Shown in pieces: positions 1 to 20,100 of a DNA stretch of 64,000 nt. The position numbers were made by a program, and so were the translations under genes. The notes under the pieces are model-generated. The model saw only the letters and a list, made by a program, of their open reading frames with translations. It was not told the origin of the DNA and searched no databases. This DNA is from Tribonema minus. Its lineage: Eukaryota; Sar; Xanthophyceae; Tribonematales; Tribonemataceae. Numbering within the stretch: the first letter of the stretch is position 1; the number at the start of each line of letters is the position of its first letter. The stretch lies in the NCBI GenBank assembly GCA_017506865.1, contig JAFCMP010000446.1, forward strand, positions 744,001-808,000, in the 5' to 3' direction.

Positions 1-44
1 ACTTCCCCCACTCTTGAACATCTTCCTCGCGCTACGCATCATGA

Positions 45-165
45 AAACGAATCAATAGATCGTAGAGCTCTAGGTGACAAGGAATGGTTAGCCGCAAGTG
101 CATTCCACCAATAACCGTAGTCGCCGCTGCTGCAGCAATTGGCCGCGAGTCAAACAGTACTATTA
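45..165 (-). repeat. Dispersed ~110-bp repeat, copy A
   Basis: Inverted relative to the consensus; contains the reverse complement of CACTTGCGGCTAACCA and GAGCTCTACGATC. Confidence 0.8.
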
Positions 166-169
166 TATT

Positions 170-1045
170 GGCTGTACGAGCATTGGTGATTGCGCTGAAG
201 CTGGCGGGCATCTTCGAAGCGCTGCGCACCAGCATTCACCGTTGTCAGGATCTTCACATGTTCATTCCTGTGCCTTGTCCACATGCGCAGCACAGCATCG
301 ATCTCTCCACATGGTTATTTGTATGTGCCCCTCAAGTACATTGCCATTATCCTGTAACATTCCTCATTCAAACAGCATAGCGGTGGTGGGCGCCGGCTGC
401 GGTTGAGCTGGTAGACAACTTCAATGCGCTAACTTCAATGTCACCAGTCCGTCTCACTGTCACAATCTCCACATCATACGTACTGTGTCATGACTTTGAA
501 ATATGTTGATCATCGCGTCCACAATGTATTGCAACGCACAACGTAGCCGTGGTGGGCGCCGGCTACAGCTGGTGCACACCTTCAACGCTCTGCGAGCTAG
601 CAGTCGCCATTTGTCATATCAGTGCGGCAACCACAGTTATTGGTGGAAGGCATATGCGGCTAACCACACCTGGTCACCTAGAGCTCTTCGATCTTTTGAT
701 GCGTTTCCATCAATGATGATAATGTGCGTGGTAGTTGATGTACTTTGAAGTACACGAACTTCTCTAGGCCTACTGCTGCTCATACTTCTACACTCATCGT
801 TCGACGCGCGCGCAGCATAGCCGTGGTGGGCGCCGGCTACATTGCGGTGGAGCTCGCGGGCATCTTCAACGCGCTAACTTCAATGCGCTAACTTCAATGG
901 CACCAGTCCGCCTCAAAGTTCACAATCTCCACGTCATACCACCGTGTCCCTCCTTTCAAGTATCGCGTCCACATTGTATCTCACACGCGCAGCATGGCGG
1001 TGGTGGGCGCCGGCCACGTCGCGGCGGAGCTTGCGGGCACAAATT
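170..1045 (+). repeat. Array of 5'-edge copies of the glutathione reductase NADPH-domain exon
   Basis: Five decaying copies at about 170-240, 371-430, 541-597, 811-896 and 989-1042. Most resemble the acceptor plus the first 20-80 bases of exon 1108-1252, in frames reading AVVGAGY or LAGIF.AL. None continues into a full exon or reaches a usable donor. Confidence 0.85.
620..712 (+). repeat. Dispersed ~110-bp repeat, copy B
   Basis: Contains GTTATTGGTGGAAGGCA, GCGGCTAACCACACC and GTCACCTAGAGCTCTTCG. Confidence 0.8.
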
Positions 1046-1107
1046 TTCTCTCGTTCTGGTGTCATCATCAAAAATACTCAAATGACTTATTGTCTGCATG
1101 CACGCAG

Positions 1108-10222
<9,115 letters not shown>

Positions 10223-11196
10223 CGTGCCACCACCGACATGCGCGGGGTGCTGCGCAGTCGAGGGTATGTATCAGGGGGCAGGGGGGGCGGGGGGAGGGGG
10301 TGAATTACCTCCAAAAATAGTAATGGTTTGGGGGGGGGGGGGGGGGGGGGCAGGGGCATGCACGCGTGTCAACGGCACTGCCACATTTTGCTGTGACCTA
10401 GCTGTGGTTGGGTTGAGAGGCGCCATCGTGTCGTCCCGCGATCGCCTAATGGAGTTCAGTGCTCGATGCCTAATGAATTTGCGGTGCGGCGCTTCGCTGT
10501 TTTTGTCGGTGATTGGACTGCTCTGCCATGCTCTACTGCCAATTCGCCAGTGCTGGGGAGGACAAACGCAGCATAGTGGCCGGTCTTCCGCTGTGTGAAG
10601 CTGCGCGTGTGCTGTTGTGCGCATGCGGGTCCAACTGACCTGTCTGTCAGATATCAGGTACATGTATATGTATTTATAAATATATGCCTGACATTAGCAG
10701 TTCGCAGCAGAAAATCAATTACGCACGAGCTGCTGCATCCAGTGCCACATGCATGTCATGTCAACAGATTTGGTCTGTGATCCTTGCAATTGGTGTGATA
10801 GAGAGTGGTGGCATCTTTCGCTGTCTCAACCTTGCGAAGCAAACAACAACTTTACTGCAGTACTGTTCCAATTAAAACAGTTCATAGTGCTTCATTGCGC
10901 CCTTCAAGTCAGTCCACCTCACACATTGCAATTGCACATTTAAAATTTGAACCTCAACTTCTTCACAACTTCAACAGGAGACGAAACGACATGATGAGTG
11001 ATTTCGAACCAAGTGAAAGTGTTCTGAAACAGAGTCGCGCAGTGCTGAACACAGGCAGCCAGACAGCGCCAGGTCTATTGCGCTGAAGTAACTGCCAACA
11101 GCATATATTTTCAAGACCTGCGCCAGGACGGTAGCTGCTCGTGGCGAACCCCAGAGACGAAAAACATACAACGGCGTGTTTTACTAGGCGACAGGC
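10223..11196. other. Intergenic region, glutathione reductase to CFAP97
   Basis: No gene recognised. It contains a run of about 20 G at 10331-10350, a second G-rich tract near 10275-10300, and TTCAAC-rich sequence at about 10950-10980 upstream of CFAP97. Confidence 0.6.
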
Positions 11197-13686
11197 ATGG
11201 ACCGGGGCAGGCGAGCCATGCCCACGGGCAACAAGGCATGCCATGAACGACATGTTCGGAAGTGTCAGGATCTTCACAGGCAGCAGCTGACGAGCATAAA
11301 GAGCACAATAGATAATAAGCCCCCGAAAACTCTGCGAGCGGTGGCAGGGACCAACGCTAAGAAACAGCAGCTCATGGTGAGAGCTGCACTCGAACATGCT
11401 TTTTTTTTGTAGTGTGAAGTGCTGGCGACAGGAGCGACACACACAATACTGATGATGGTGATGTCGGATGTTCGTGATGTGCTCGGGTTATTGGTTTGTC
11501 GGCATCGAAGCCGTGACGACGTCGGCACAAGAACCCCGGCACCCATGCCTGTACTGTGCCTGTAGAATGCATTGCCGCTTTGAGGAAAGGTTTTCAAGTA
11601 TCAGCAGCAGCCCCAATTTGACCATCAAACACCACTTACATAGCGGAGCAACACCTAGGCTAGGGACGTGTGCAATGTGCCTGAAGCATACTGCATTGCT
11701 GCCGCATTCATGGATTTTCCTGCAGCACCACTTTCGGGCTGCATTCCTCTGCATTGATGATAACTTTTGGACGACTACCGAAGTCACAAGCTGCTGACGT
11801 GCTGCTGCTGCCATGGCTGCTGCAGACCGGCTGCGGCCACACCGCTTCGCAGCTGCTGCCGCTGTGTTTCAGTCCCATGCTCACCGCCGCATCCGCCGCT
11901 GCTCCTGCCCGCCATCAGGATGACAGACACATCGCTGCCACTCTTTTTCAGTACACATGCTCACCGCTGCATCTGCCGGTGCTCTACCACATCAAGACGC
12001 AAGAAACGCACGAATAGAGCGCGACAACCGCGGTCAGGGAACGTGAGCACCATCACCGCGCTCGAGTGCTCCTCTCCCTGTACTCACTGCCTGGCGTATC
12101 GCCCCTCTGCCCCTCCCCCAGGAGGACAGGTACGCGCAAATAGAGCGCGACAACCGCATACTGCTGGAGAAGATGAGCACCATCATGCGGTCGCGGCCGA
12201 CGGTGGCGCTCGCGGAGTCGGTGGAGGCGCAGGCGCGCTACGCAAAGTCGCTCAACAGGTGCGCGCTGAGCAATGCTGTTTGTGCAAAGTTTATTCAAGT
12301 GCTTGTGTGCGGTTTTGGGTGGGCCAGGGTTGAAGCAAGGGCTGACCCTAACGCTGATGTAAGATGTTGCTCTTGGGGGGATGGCGGGTTGGGTGCCCGA
12401 TGGGTCTGGAGCTGCCCGTCCATGAGGTCGCAACTTGAGCGCTCGTTTGCTGCACCCTCTTGCATGCCGTGCCGTGACATGCGCCGATGCGGTGTGCGAT
12501 GATTTTGGCGTGCTATGGTGTTTGTGTAGCCATTGGTGGATGCCCCGTGGGGACTGGTTGAGTTGACCCAGACAATGTTGCGTTTTCGGCACTCTGCTGC
12601 TGGTCCTCGCACAATCTCATGTACTCCGTGCCTGCGAGATTGCAATCGGGCTCTTCTTGTGAATGTCCATGCATGCTGAGGTGTAGTGCCAATGCGCCAC
12701 ACTGCACGGTGCGATGGCTGTTTGCACTCAACTGGGCTGAGTACCATTGCAGCCCCGCTCCGGCCGCGCCGGCCGCGCAGGAAGTCGCGCAGGCTTGCTG
12801 ACAAAGAGCGTCCATACTTCCTCATAACCCCCCGCCGTTCTCTCACGCGCAGGGAGTCAACGAGCTTGTTCATGAAGAGACAAACCTCAACATACCCAAC
12901 GCCCCCCCTCCCCCTTCTCCCACTTGCGGGGAGTCGTGCGCAAGCTTGTTCATGTCGAACCTCAACCTTCAACATACCCGTTGCGCCCCCCTCCCCTCCT
13001 CCCGCGCGCGCAGGGAGTCGCGCAAGCGCAAGCTGCAGCGCATCACGCGCGATAACGTGCGCATCCTCGCCGCGATCCAGTCCAGCTTGCTGACAAATAG
13101 TGTTTATACTTCAACATACCCAGTGCCCCCCCCCCCCCTTCTCTCGCTCGCAGGGAGTCGCGCAAGCTTGTTGACCAAGTGCAAGGTTCAACATGCCCCG
13201 CTTTTTGTTTCTCACGCGCTGCGCAGGGAGTCGCGCAAGCGCGAGCTGCAGCGCATCACGCGCGAGAACGCTGTCATGACTTGTTCACAAATGAAGTGTA
13301 AACTTCAACATTCCAACTGCTGAAGATGTGTAGGCTTCAACATACCCGTTGCAACCCCCTTTCTCACGATGGAGTGTAAACTTCAACATTTTCAATATAC
13401 CTGCTTTCACGCGCGCAGGGAGTCGCGCAAGCGCGAGCTGCAGCGCATCACGCGCGAGAACGCGCGCATCCTCGCGGCGATCCAGTCCAGCGAGCCCGTG
13501 TACAACAGCGGCCAGTGGGAGCGCGAAGCTCGTGACCACGAGCGCTACCTCAAGAACATCTGCGAGTACCCCGTGTCGCTGCTCACACGCAGCCCCTCGG
13601 TGCCGGAGGTGGATGAGGGGGGGGACGAGGGGGAGGGGGGGGGCGGGGGGTCGGCGGGGCGGGGGGGCGGGGGGGGTGGGTGGTAG
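11197..13686 (+). CDS. CFAP97D: CFAP97/Hemingway-domain protein (CFAP97D-like), axonemal
   Basis: Three exons, 11197-11376, 12122-12258 and 13419-13686, join in phase to a 194-residue protein. The order of conserved blocks matches vertebrate CFAP97D1. A short N-terminal segment holds KSTIDNKPPKTL (compare AKPTVDTKPP). Next come the coiled-coil-like IERDNRILLEKMSTIMR, YAKSLNR joined by splicing to ESRKRELQRITRENARIL, and a final WEREARDHERYLKNICEYP. The family is associated with sperm or ciliary axonemes in animals. The tail is an acidic, glycine-rich run up to the stop. An alternative start is the ATG at 11218. The second intron holds five partial copies of the last exon's 5' edge. Assignment rests on family pattern, not a database search. 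Confidence 0.85.
11990..12035 (+). repeat. 5'-edge copy of CFAP97 exon 2
   Basis: About 45 bases matching the start of exon 12122-12258 (ARIERDNR in the shifted frame), upstream of the true exon. Confidence 0.65.
12850..13281 (+). repeat. Array of 5'-edge copies of CFAP97 exon 3
   Basis: Five copies with acceptor and the bases encoding ESRK (about 12852, 12935, 13011, 13152 and 13225). Those at 13011 and 13225 run 50-75 bases into the exon. Units share a preceding CTTCAACATACCC and poly-C tract, and all keep the same splice phase as the real exon at 13419. Confidence 0.88.
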
Positions 13687-14582
13687 AGGGGGGGGTTGAG
13701 CGACGCTGCTTTGCTGTTCTGCTGTGAGCGGTGGGTGCCGGTCGCTGTTGACGGAAGCAGCGGCCTCTTGGTGTAGTAGACACGTGCACGCTGTGTCGTG
13801 TCTCTGTGTGTATGTCCTGCTGCGTGTATCGCACAGGGCGTGTAAAACACTGTGTATGTGAATGTTCTTTCTGCGTGTGGCACGCGACTGGTGAATAGCA
13901 AGGCGCTCTGTCACGTACGAGCAACGGCGGCGGCGCGGCGGCGGCGCAGCGGTCGCTGCATGGTGCCGCATGCAGTCGTGCAGACAATGAACCAAGCCAC
14001 CTTGTCTGTCTCAACGAACGTTTGTTTTAACGCTGGCTGTTGCGTTGCTGCGCGATGTGCGCTGTGCGCGTGTGGCGTCGGCAGCTGCTTTCATTGGCAT
14101 GCGCAATGTGATCTCATTTGCTTGTCGACCGGAGCTTAGCGTAAGGCAATGCATGTACACGTCTCAACGGCTTCTTGCCTTCGAACACGGTGAGGGTGCG
14201 AAAACAGCAAGAAATCAGCGACGACGCAGGCAAAACGCCAGGCAGCATATCACTGACAAGGGCATGTGTTGTATCCATGTGAACAATTGTCATTGCATAC
14301 ATACCAACCCCTACTGTCGCCTGCGGGACGGCGCCACTACTGCGCCCCCCCGCTGATGCCACTTGAACGCCTATCAACCCCCCCCACGCCCCCCGTCCAC
14401 TCATTTCGCACCCCCCTTTCCCGTGCATACCATCGGCGCCAGGCTACATGCACATTGGACGACCTCCGCGCAACATCCCTTCTACGCCAGACAGGAGCGC
14501 GCGTGCTTCGCAGACAGGCACACCGAGTGCAGCCGTGGACTGACAGAGGTCACACAGAGTACACGCTGTACCCCGCGCGCGT
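13687..14582. other. Convergent intergenic region, CFAP97 / MECR
   Basis: The 3' flanks of two convergent genes. No further coding signal and no clear polyadenylation motif that I can defend. Confidence 0.6.
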
Positions 14583-16845
14583 TTATATGCTCATATCGAG
14601 GAGCACCTTGCGGTACTTGAACGGCTCGTAGTAGCGGTCGAGCGCGTAGCTGATGTTGGAGAAGGGGTGCGCCTCGAAGAACAGGATCAGCTCCTCGGCC
14701 TTGATCATGGCGCCAATGTCGTCGACCATAGATTGCCGCGCGGCGGCCTGCGAAGAGCGACGAAAGCGTGATGCAGTGAGCAACGCTACCCTGTCTGTAG
14801 AACTGACATGATCACGTAAGGCTCTGCCCTATCAGCTTCCGGCGGTAGCGTACCATGGCTGTCATGGGCAACCGGCAAGTATCGATTGACCTGCGCGCAC
14901 TTCTCCCAGCATAGATGGAGCACCTGCCGCCCAATCACGCGGCAATGATGCTGCGGCTGGCCCATGCTTCCAAAGCTGCAACTACGGCACAGAAATTGCG
15001 ATTGCGCACGCGCTTGTGCGACCGCAGCGACATAGAATACGCAACAAGTCGCCCACGAACACAGTGTACCAGCGCGCACAGTGGACTGTTCCACACATGA
15101 GGCACCAGTTGGCATGTAAAACAACAACACACTAACGCCGCCGCTCGCTCGCTGCACAAAGGCAAGCCCGCGCGCCGCCTCTGACAGCATCCGCACACAC
15201 ACAGCCACACCCCCTACAGCAGCAGCAACAGCGCTCCACACAACGCACCGAGCTCCCCTTGGTCCACTTGGTGATGCAGAAGTCCGCCGTCTTGATGCCC
15301 TTGGCCTTCACCACGGACGCCGGCAGCCGCGCCGCAGCGCCGCTCAGCTCGCCGTAGCTGACGAACGTCGCGCCGTCGCCGAGGGCGCGCGCGAGATCGG
15401 CGCCGACGCTGCCGCCGACGGCGTCGAGCGCGAGGCACGGCGCTGGGAGGTCTGCGATCAGCGTGTAGAACTCTGGCGTGTGCAGGTAGTCCTCGTACAC
15501 GATGATGTCGCTGCCGACGGCGACGACGACCTGCATGGTGTCGTCCTCCTGCGGCCTGTGGGGGGTTGGGGGGGGGGGGGGGACGTAGAGAAGATGAAGT
15601 TGGTGGTGGAGTTGAAGTTGAGGTTGAGGTGAGGCATAGGCCGACGGCGACGACCACCTGCATGGTGTCGTCCTGCTGCGGCCTGTGAGGGGGGAGTTGA
15701 AGTTGTTCAGTTGAAGTTGGTGATGGAGTTGAAGTTAAGGTTGAGGTGCGAGCGAGGGGGTGGGCGAGGCAGGGGTGGATTCTGCTGCTCCAAAACATGC
15801 CAGGCATCTGCGACGAATCATGTAATGGTGAAATGCCATGCGTATGCTGCGGTGGTGCCTTGCACACGGCGTGACCTGAGCTGCAGTCGCCAGTGGCTGC
15901 ATATGAACCGCCGTGTTCGATAGACGACAGCCTTCCAGCACCAAGAAACCAGCACACTGAGCTTTTTACCATGATTAAGTGACCGATGCAACCTGCGGGA
16001 CTGAAAACTAGATGAAGCAGAGGCAGCAACATGAAGGAGATTTGGAAGCCACCATGTACTTCAACAATAGGCACAACGCACACTCAACACAAAACACAAC
16101 CCTTTTTTTTTTGTGACACGAATAGACGTGATGCCTTGTGCGCGGCGTTGGCATCTACACACATCACTGACACATATCAGTGATGCTGAAACCTTGGGTT
16201 CATGACAGCTCACCTCACGCGCACAACGCTGATGACCTTCACACCCATCTTCTTTGCCATCTGCACCACCGCCAGGCCAACAGTGGAGTTGGCTGCGCTG
16301 TGGATGATGACGTCTCCTGCCTTTAGCGTCTTGAAGTCCCGCAGCATGCGGTATGCAGCAGCTGCGTTGGTGCCGATGCAGGACGCATATTCACCGGGGA
16401 TGTCGCTCGGCACCTTCTGCAGCTGCCCCTCGCTGGCAGTCGCGGAGGCGCGCCAAGTGCCTAGCTGGGAGCCTGGCAGCGGCACCACCCAGTCCCCTTT
16501 CTTAAGCGAAGATACCCCTGGTCCCGTTGACAGCACCTCTGCCAATGCGTCCTGCCCTGCTACTGCTGGAAGCGAGGCAACGGCGTCCTTGGTGCCCTCG
16601 ATCTGAGCAATATCGTTGCCGTTTACGGGTGCAAACAGAATTTTGAGCTCCACCTGGCCCTTGCCGAGGGACTTGGCAGGCTCCTGCTTGTCGTCCTCCT
16701 GTGTAAGCACCTTGTAGGGATCGCCTGTCTGTGCATATCTCACAGTGGCAAGAGAGCGAGCGGCGAGGCCTCCGCTTCTGCTGCGGTTGGCAGCAGCAGG
16801 GGTGCACCGCGCCAGCGCCTGTCGCACGCAGCACCGCAACGCCAT
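14583..16845 (-). CDS. MECR: Mitochondrial trans-2-enoyl-CoA/ACP reductase
   Basis: NADPH-dependent enoyl reductase that completes the mitochondrial type II fatty-acid elongation cycle, a medium-chain dehydrogenase/reductase. Exons on the minus strand: 16845-16214, 15555-15249 and 14747-14583 (TAA), in phase, 367 residues against 373 in human. The start is rich in Arg/Ala/Ser and lacks acids (MALRCCVRQALARC), typical of a mitochondrial transit peptide. Recognisable blocks in order are the catalytic-domain GDWVVPLPGSQLGTWR, VPSDIPGEYASCIGTN, AAYRMLRDF, the nucleotide-binding NSTVGLAVVQMAKKMGVKVI, LALDAVGG, and the C-terminal ISYALDRYYEPFKYRKVLL. Exon 1 ends VVRVR and exon 2 begins PQEDD, so the usual post-Rossmann loop is a few residues short. 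The gene is divergent from the PP2A A subunit, 283 bp away. Confidence 0.93.
15638..15700 (-). repeat. 5'-edge copy of MECR exon 2
   Basis: A copy of the acceptor and the first 40 or so bases of exon 2 (MQVVVAV region), about 100 bp upstream of the real exon on the minus strand. Confidence 0.8.
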
Positions 16846-17128
16846 GTTGCACTCCTATAGCTGCAGCCAGCTGCAACACTGAGCCTTTATCAGGGTTTGG
16901 GAACTTCGACAACGCCGTTAATAAGGCTTTTAAGAAAGCGGGCATCTTTCGGGATTGCAGAAAGCTTCAGCGTGCCTTAGCCTGGCGAGACGCAACGGAT
17001 TTTGCACCAGAGGTGACGCCTTGATCCCTTGCAGCAGCCTCGCAGGTGGAAAGCGGAGTACGCGCACAGTGCGGAAGCTGGAAGGCGATGGGGGGGAGCA
17101 GTTCACGTTAGCTCAGCGCACTTGAACG
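16846..17128. promoter_or_regulatory. Shared divergent promoter region, MECR / PP2A-A
   Basis: The 283 bp between the two divergent start codons must hold both 5' UTRs and core promoters. I see no TATA box at a convincing position. The assignment rests only on head-to-head arrangement. Confidence 0.5.
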
Positions 17129-20100
17129 ATGGCGCAGCAGCAAGATCAGGGAGACGCTGAGTTCCGGAGAGTGGCTGAGCTGATAGAGCACCTAAAGTCG
17201 GACGATGTCTCGCAAAGGGTGGAGGCCACGCGCTGCCTTCCCACCATAGCAGCTACGCTGGGAGACGAGAGAACACGAGGCGAGCTGCTACCGTTCTTGG
17301 GAGAGTGCACGGACGACGAGGACGAGGTGCTGGTGGTGCTTGCAGAGCAATTGGGCAGGCTCGTCGATCATGTGGGGGGAGCACAGCACCTGCAGCTGCT
17401 GTTGGAGCCTCTGAAGGCCCTGGCGGCAGCGGACGAGGCCACTGTCCGAGATGCAACAGTTGCATCCATGCAGGCTGTCATAAACCAGATGCACACGGCC
17501 GACGTCCTCGCGTACGGCGTGCAGCTCGTCCACGATCTAGTCGGCAGCGAGTTCTTCACAGCGCGGGTCTCCGCCTGCGGCCTCCTGCCCGCCGTCTACT
17601 CCCGCCTCTCCCCGGGGCCCGGCGACCGCATGGACACCGACGACGACGACGAGTCCGCGGCGAAGCGCAAGGAGCTGCGCGCGCTGCTGCACAAGCTCTG
17701 CGGCGACGACACGCCCATGGTCAAGCGCATGGCGGCGGCGGGCCTGGGCGCGCTGGCGGCGGTGGCGGAGTCTCCCGCGATCCTCGAGGAGCTCCTGGCC
17801 CTCTTCGACAGGCTCAACGCGGACGACCAGGACTCTGTGCGGCTGCAGACGGCGGACAACTGCGTGGCGCTCGCGCGCGCGCTGCCGCGTGAGGCGCGCG
17901 TCGCGCGCGTGATCCCCGCCGTGCGCAACACGGCTCAGGACGCGTCGTGGCGCGTGCGGTGGAGCGTCGCCAGCAAGTTCCACGAAGTTGGCGCGGCGCT
18001 GTCAGGTAGGTGCGGTTGTGCGGCAGCTCTGTGCAGCTGCGGCGTGCTTGCGAGGGGTGTGTATAAGGGGTGAGGGCATTGCTTGACGCAGTAGCGCTTC
18101 TTATAAGAGTGTGACGATTGTTGACTGCTCTGTAGCTTTGAGGTGATAGCGGCAGGTGTCGGCGCATCCTATACCATGCTGTGCACGTTTGCCGTGTGCA
18201 ATAATTCTATGTGAAGTGAACGATGTCGAGAACGACGTGTCGCAGACAACGCAGGGGGCGATCAAGGTTGCGCTTGCATATCAGGCCTCACACCACTGCA
18301 AAGGCGGTGCAACTGAATGGCGCCTGCACTGCACCGCTGATCACGCCGCGTTGCTTGCCCACAATCGGCGACACTGCAGGCGAAGAGGTGCTGGCGCCGG
18401 AGCTGTGCGAGGCGTTTGAGCAGCTGCTGCAGGATCCAGAGGCAGAGGTGAGCGGCAACTTCAACCCTACTTCTTGCCTCAATTAGGTCCATGTTGAAGT
18501 GCGGAAGCGAAAGTGAGAGAAGCGGCAGGTGAGGGTCAGGGTGAGACATACAGGACATACCTCAGTGCATCATTGTGGTTCAGCAGAGAGTACAGATTAT
18601 CAGCGCGCCCCCATTGCGCGTTTCTTTGCCAGATTTAGTGCAGCTGGTAAGTCATTGCCAACGGCGTGAGTGGGGCTGCGTTGCTCACATTACATTATCA
18701 TGAGTCGCATGCTATATTGTCGTGGTTGATGCTACAACTGGTAGTACAAAGCAGCTTTACCACTGGCCGTCAGCAGCTGCTGCCTCTGAGCATCAGTCAT
18801 CTTGTCGAGGCGGCGTTGATACCGTGCTGCGCCAGTGCTCAGTTAACGTACACGTTCCCGCAGCCACCATATCTCATGGCCTGTGAGCAACATGGTCTGT
18901 CAGGACGTCACCAGATAGCTGCGGCTGTTGCCCTGTTCGGCTCACAGCCGTCGCTGCAAGACTGTGCGGCAACAGCCATTGCATGCCGTGCGCATGCACA
19001 GCGCCACAATCCGCGGACGTGTCGTGCAACCCTAACCCTAAGCAGGTAACTCGTCTCAGCGCCAGCGGCAGTACAGGGCACTTGCGAATGTTTGAGCGCT
19101 GACGCGCTTGAGCACTGATGCACACATCGCGACTGCATCCAAGGCGTACTCGCCCATGCGCGCGACAGGCTGCGTATGGGTTAGGGTTAGGGTTAGGGGT
19201 AGCTATGCGCGCGGCAGGCTACGGGTGAGGGTTAGGGGTAGGGTTGCTGCCCAGCGCCTGCATACATACCGCATGGCGCGGTCCTGGTGCCGCTGCCCCC
19301 CCCCCCCGCCCGCCATCCTCAAGAGCCCCTAGCGCGAGCCACTGTGCGGCGGAGACGCCTTTGAGAGGCGGGGGGGGGGGCTGGGGGGGAGGGGGTTGGG
19401 AGGGCATGCCTTCGGCCACAACTGGGTGCAGTCATGACACGAGGCGCATATCGCTCAGGCTGTGCAGCGCCTCGGTTGGACGCGCTCGACGTCGTCGCGC
19501 GCGTGTGACGACGGCGGCGGCTGCTGCGGCAGCCAGCATCGCCGAGCTGCGTCGTGACACCGTCCGTGTCAGCGTACGCCAGCAAGGCAGTACCGCCCCT
19601 TACCATGCGCCATTGAGCATGCGCAGGTGCGGACGGCGGCGGCGTTTGGCGACACGCGCATGGGCGCAGTATCGGTCATCATGTCCAGACGGCGGTGATG
19701 CTGTGCTGCGCCAGCGCTGAGTTGATGCATGTGCACCGTGCGCGTTCAGCGCGCGTCAGTCAGGCGGTGCTGTGCACCTCATTAGGCGCATCTCGTATCG
19801 CGCGGTGCACAGATGCGGACGGCGGCGGCGTTTGGTGTCGCGCGCGTGGGTTCACTCTTCTCTCCTTTAATGTTAGGGTCAGGGTTCACCTAACGCTAAC
19901 CCTAACCCTAAACTCTTCTCTCCGTATGCTGAATACTCTGAAACTACCTGTATCTTCATCCAAAATACACTTCAAATACGCAAGGTATACATGCCTGCAT
20001 GGCGGCGCTGTCCACGTGCTCGCAGGTGCGGACGGCTGCGGCGTTTGGCGTCGCGCGTGGGCGCAGTATCGGTCATCACGTCCAGACGGCGGTGATGCTG

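Noticed and set aside
15214-16083. 289-codon minus frame overlapping MECR exon 2
   Set aside because: Its frame runs through MECR intron 1, gives Arg-rich noise over exon 2, and only the other frame matches MECR.
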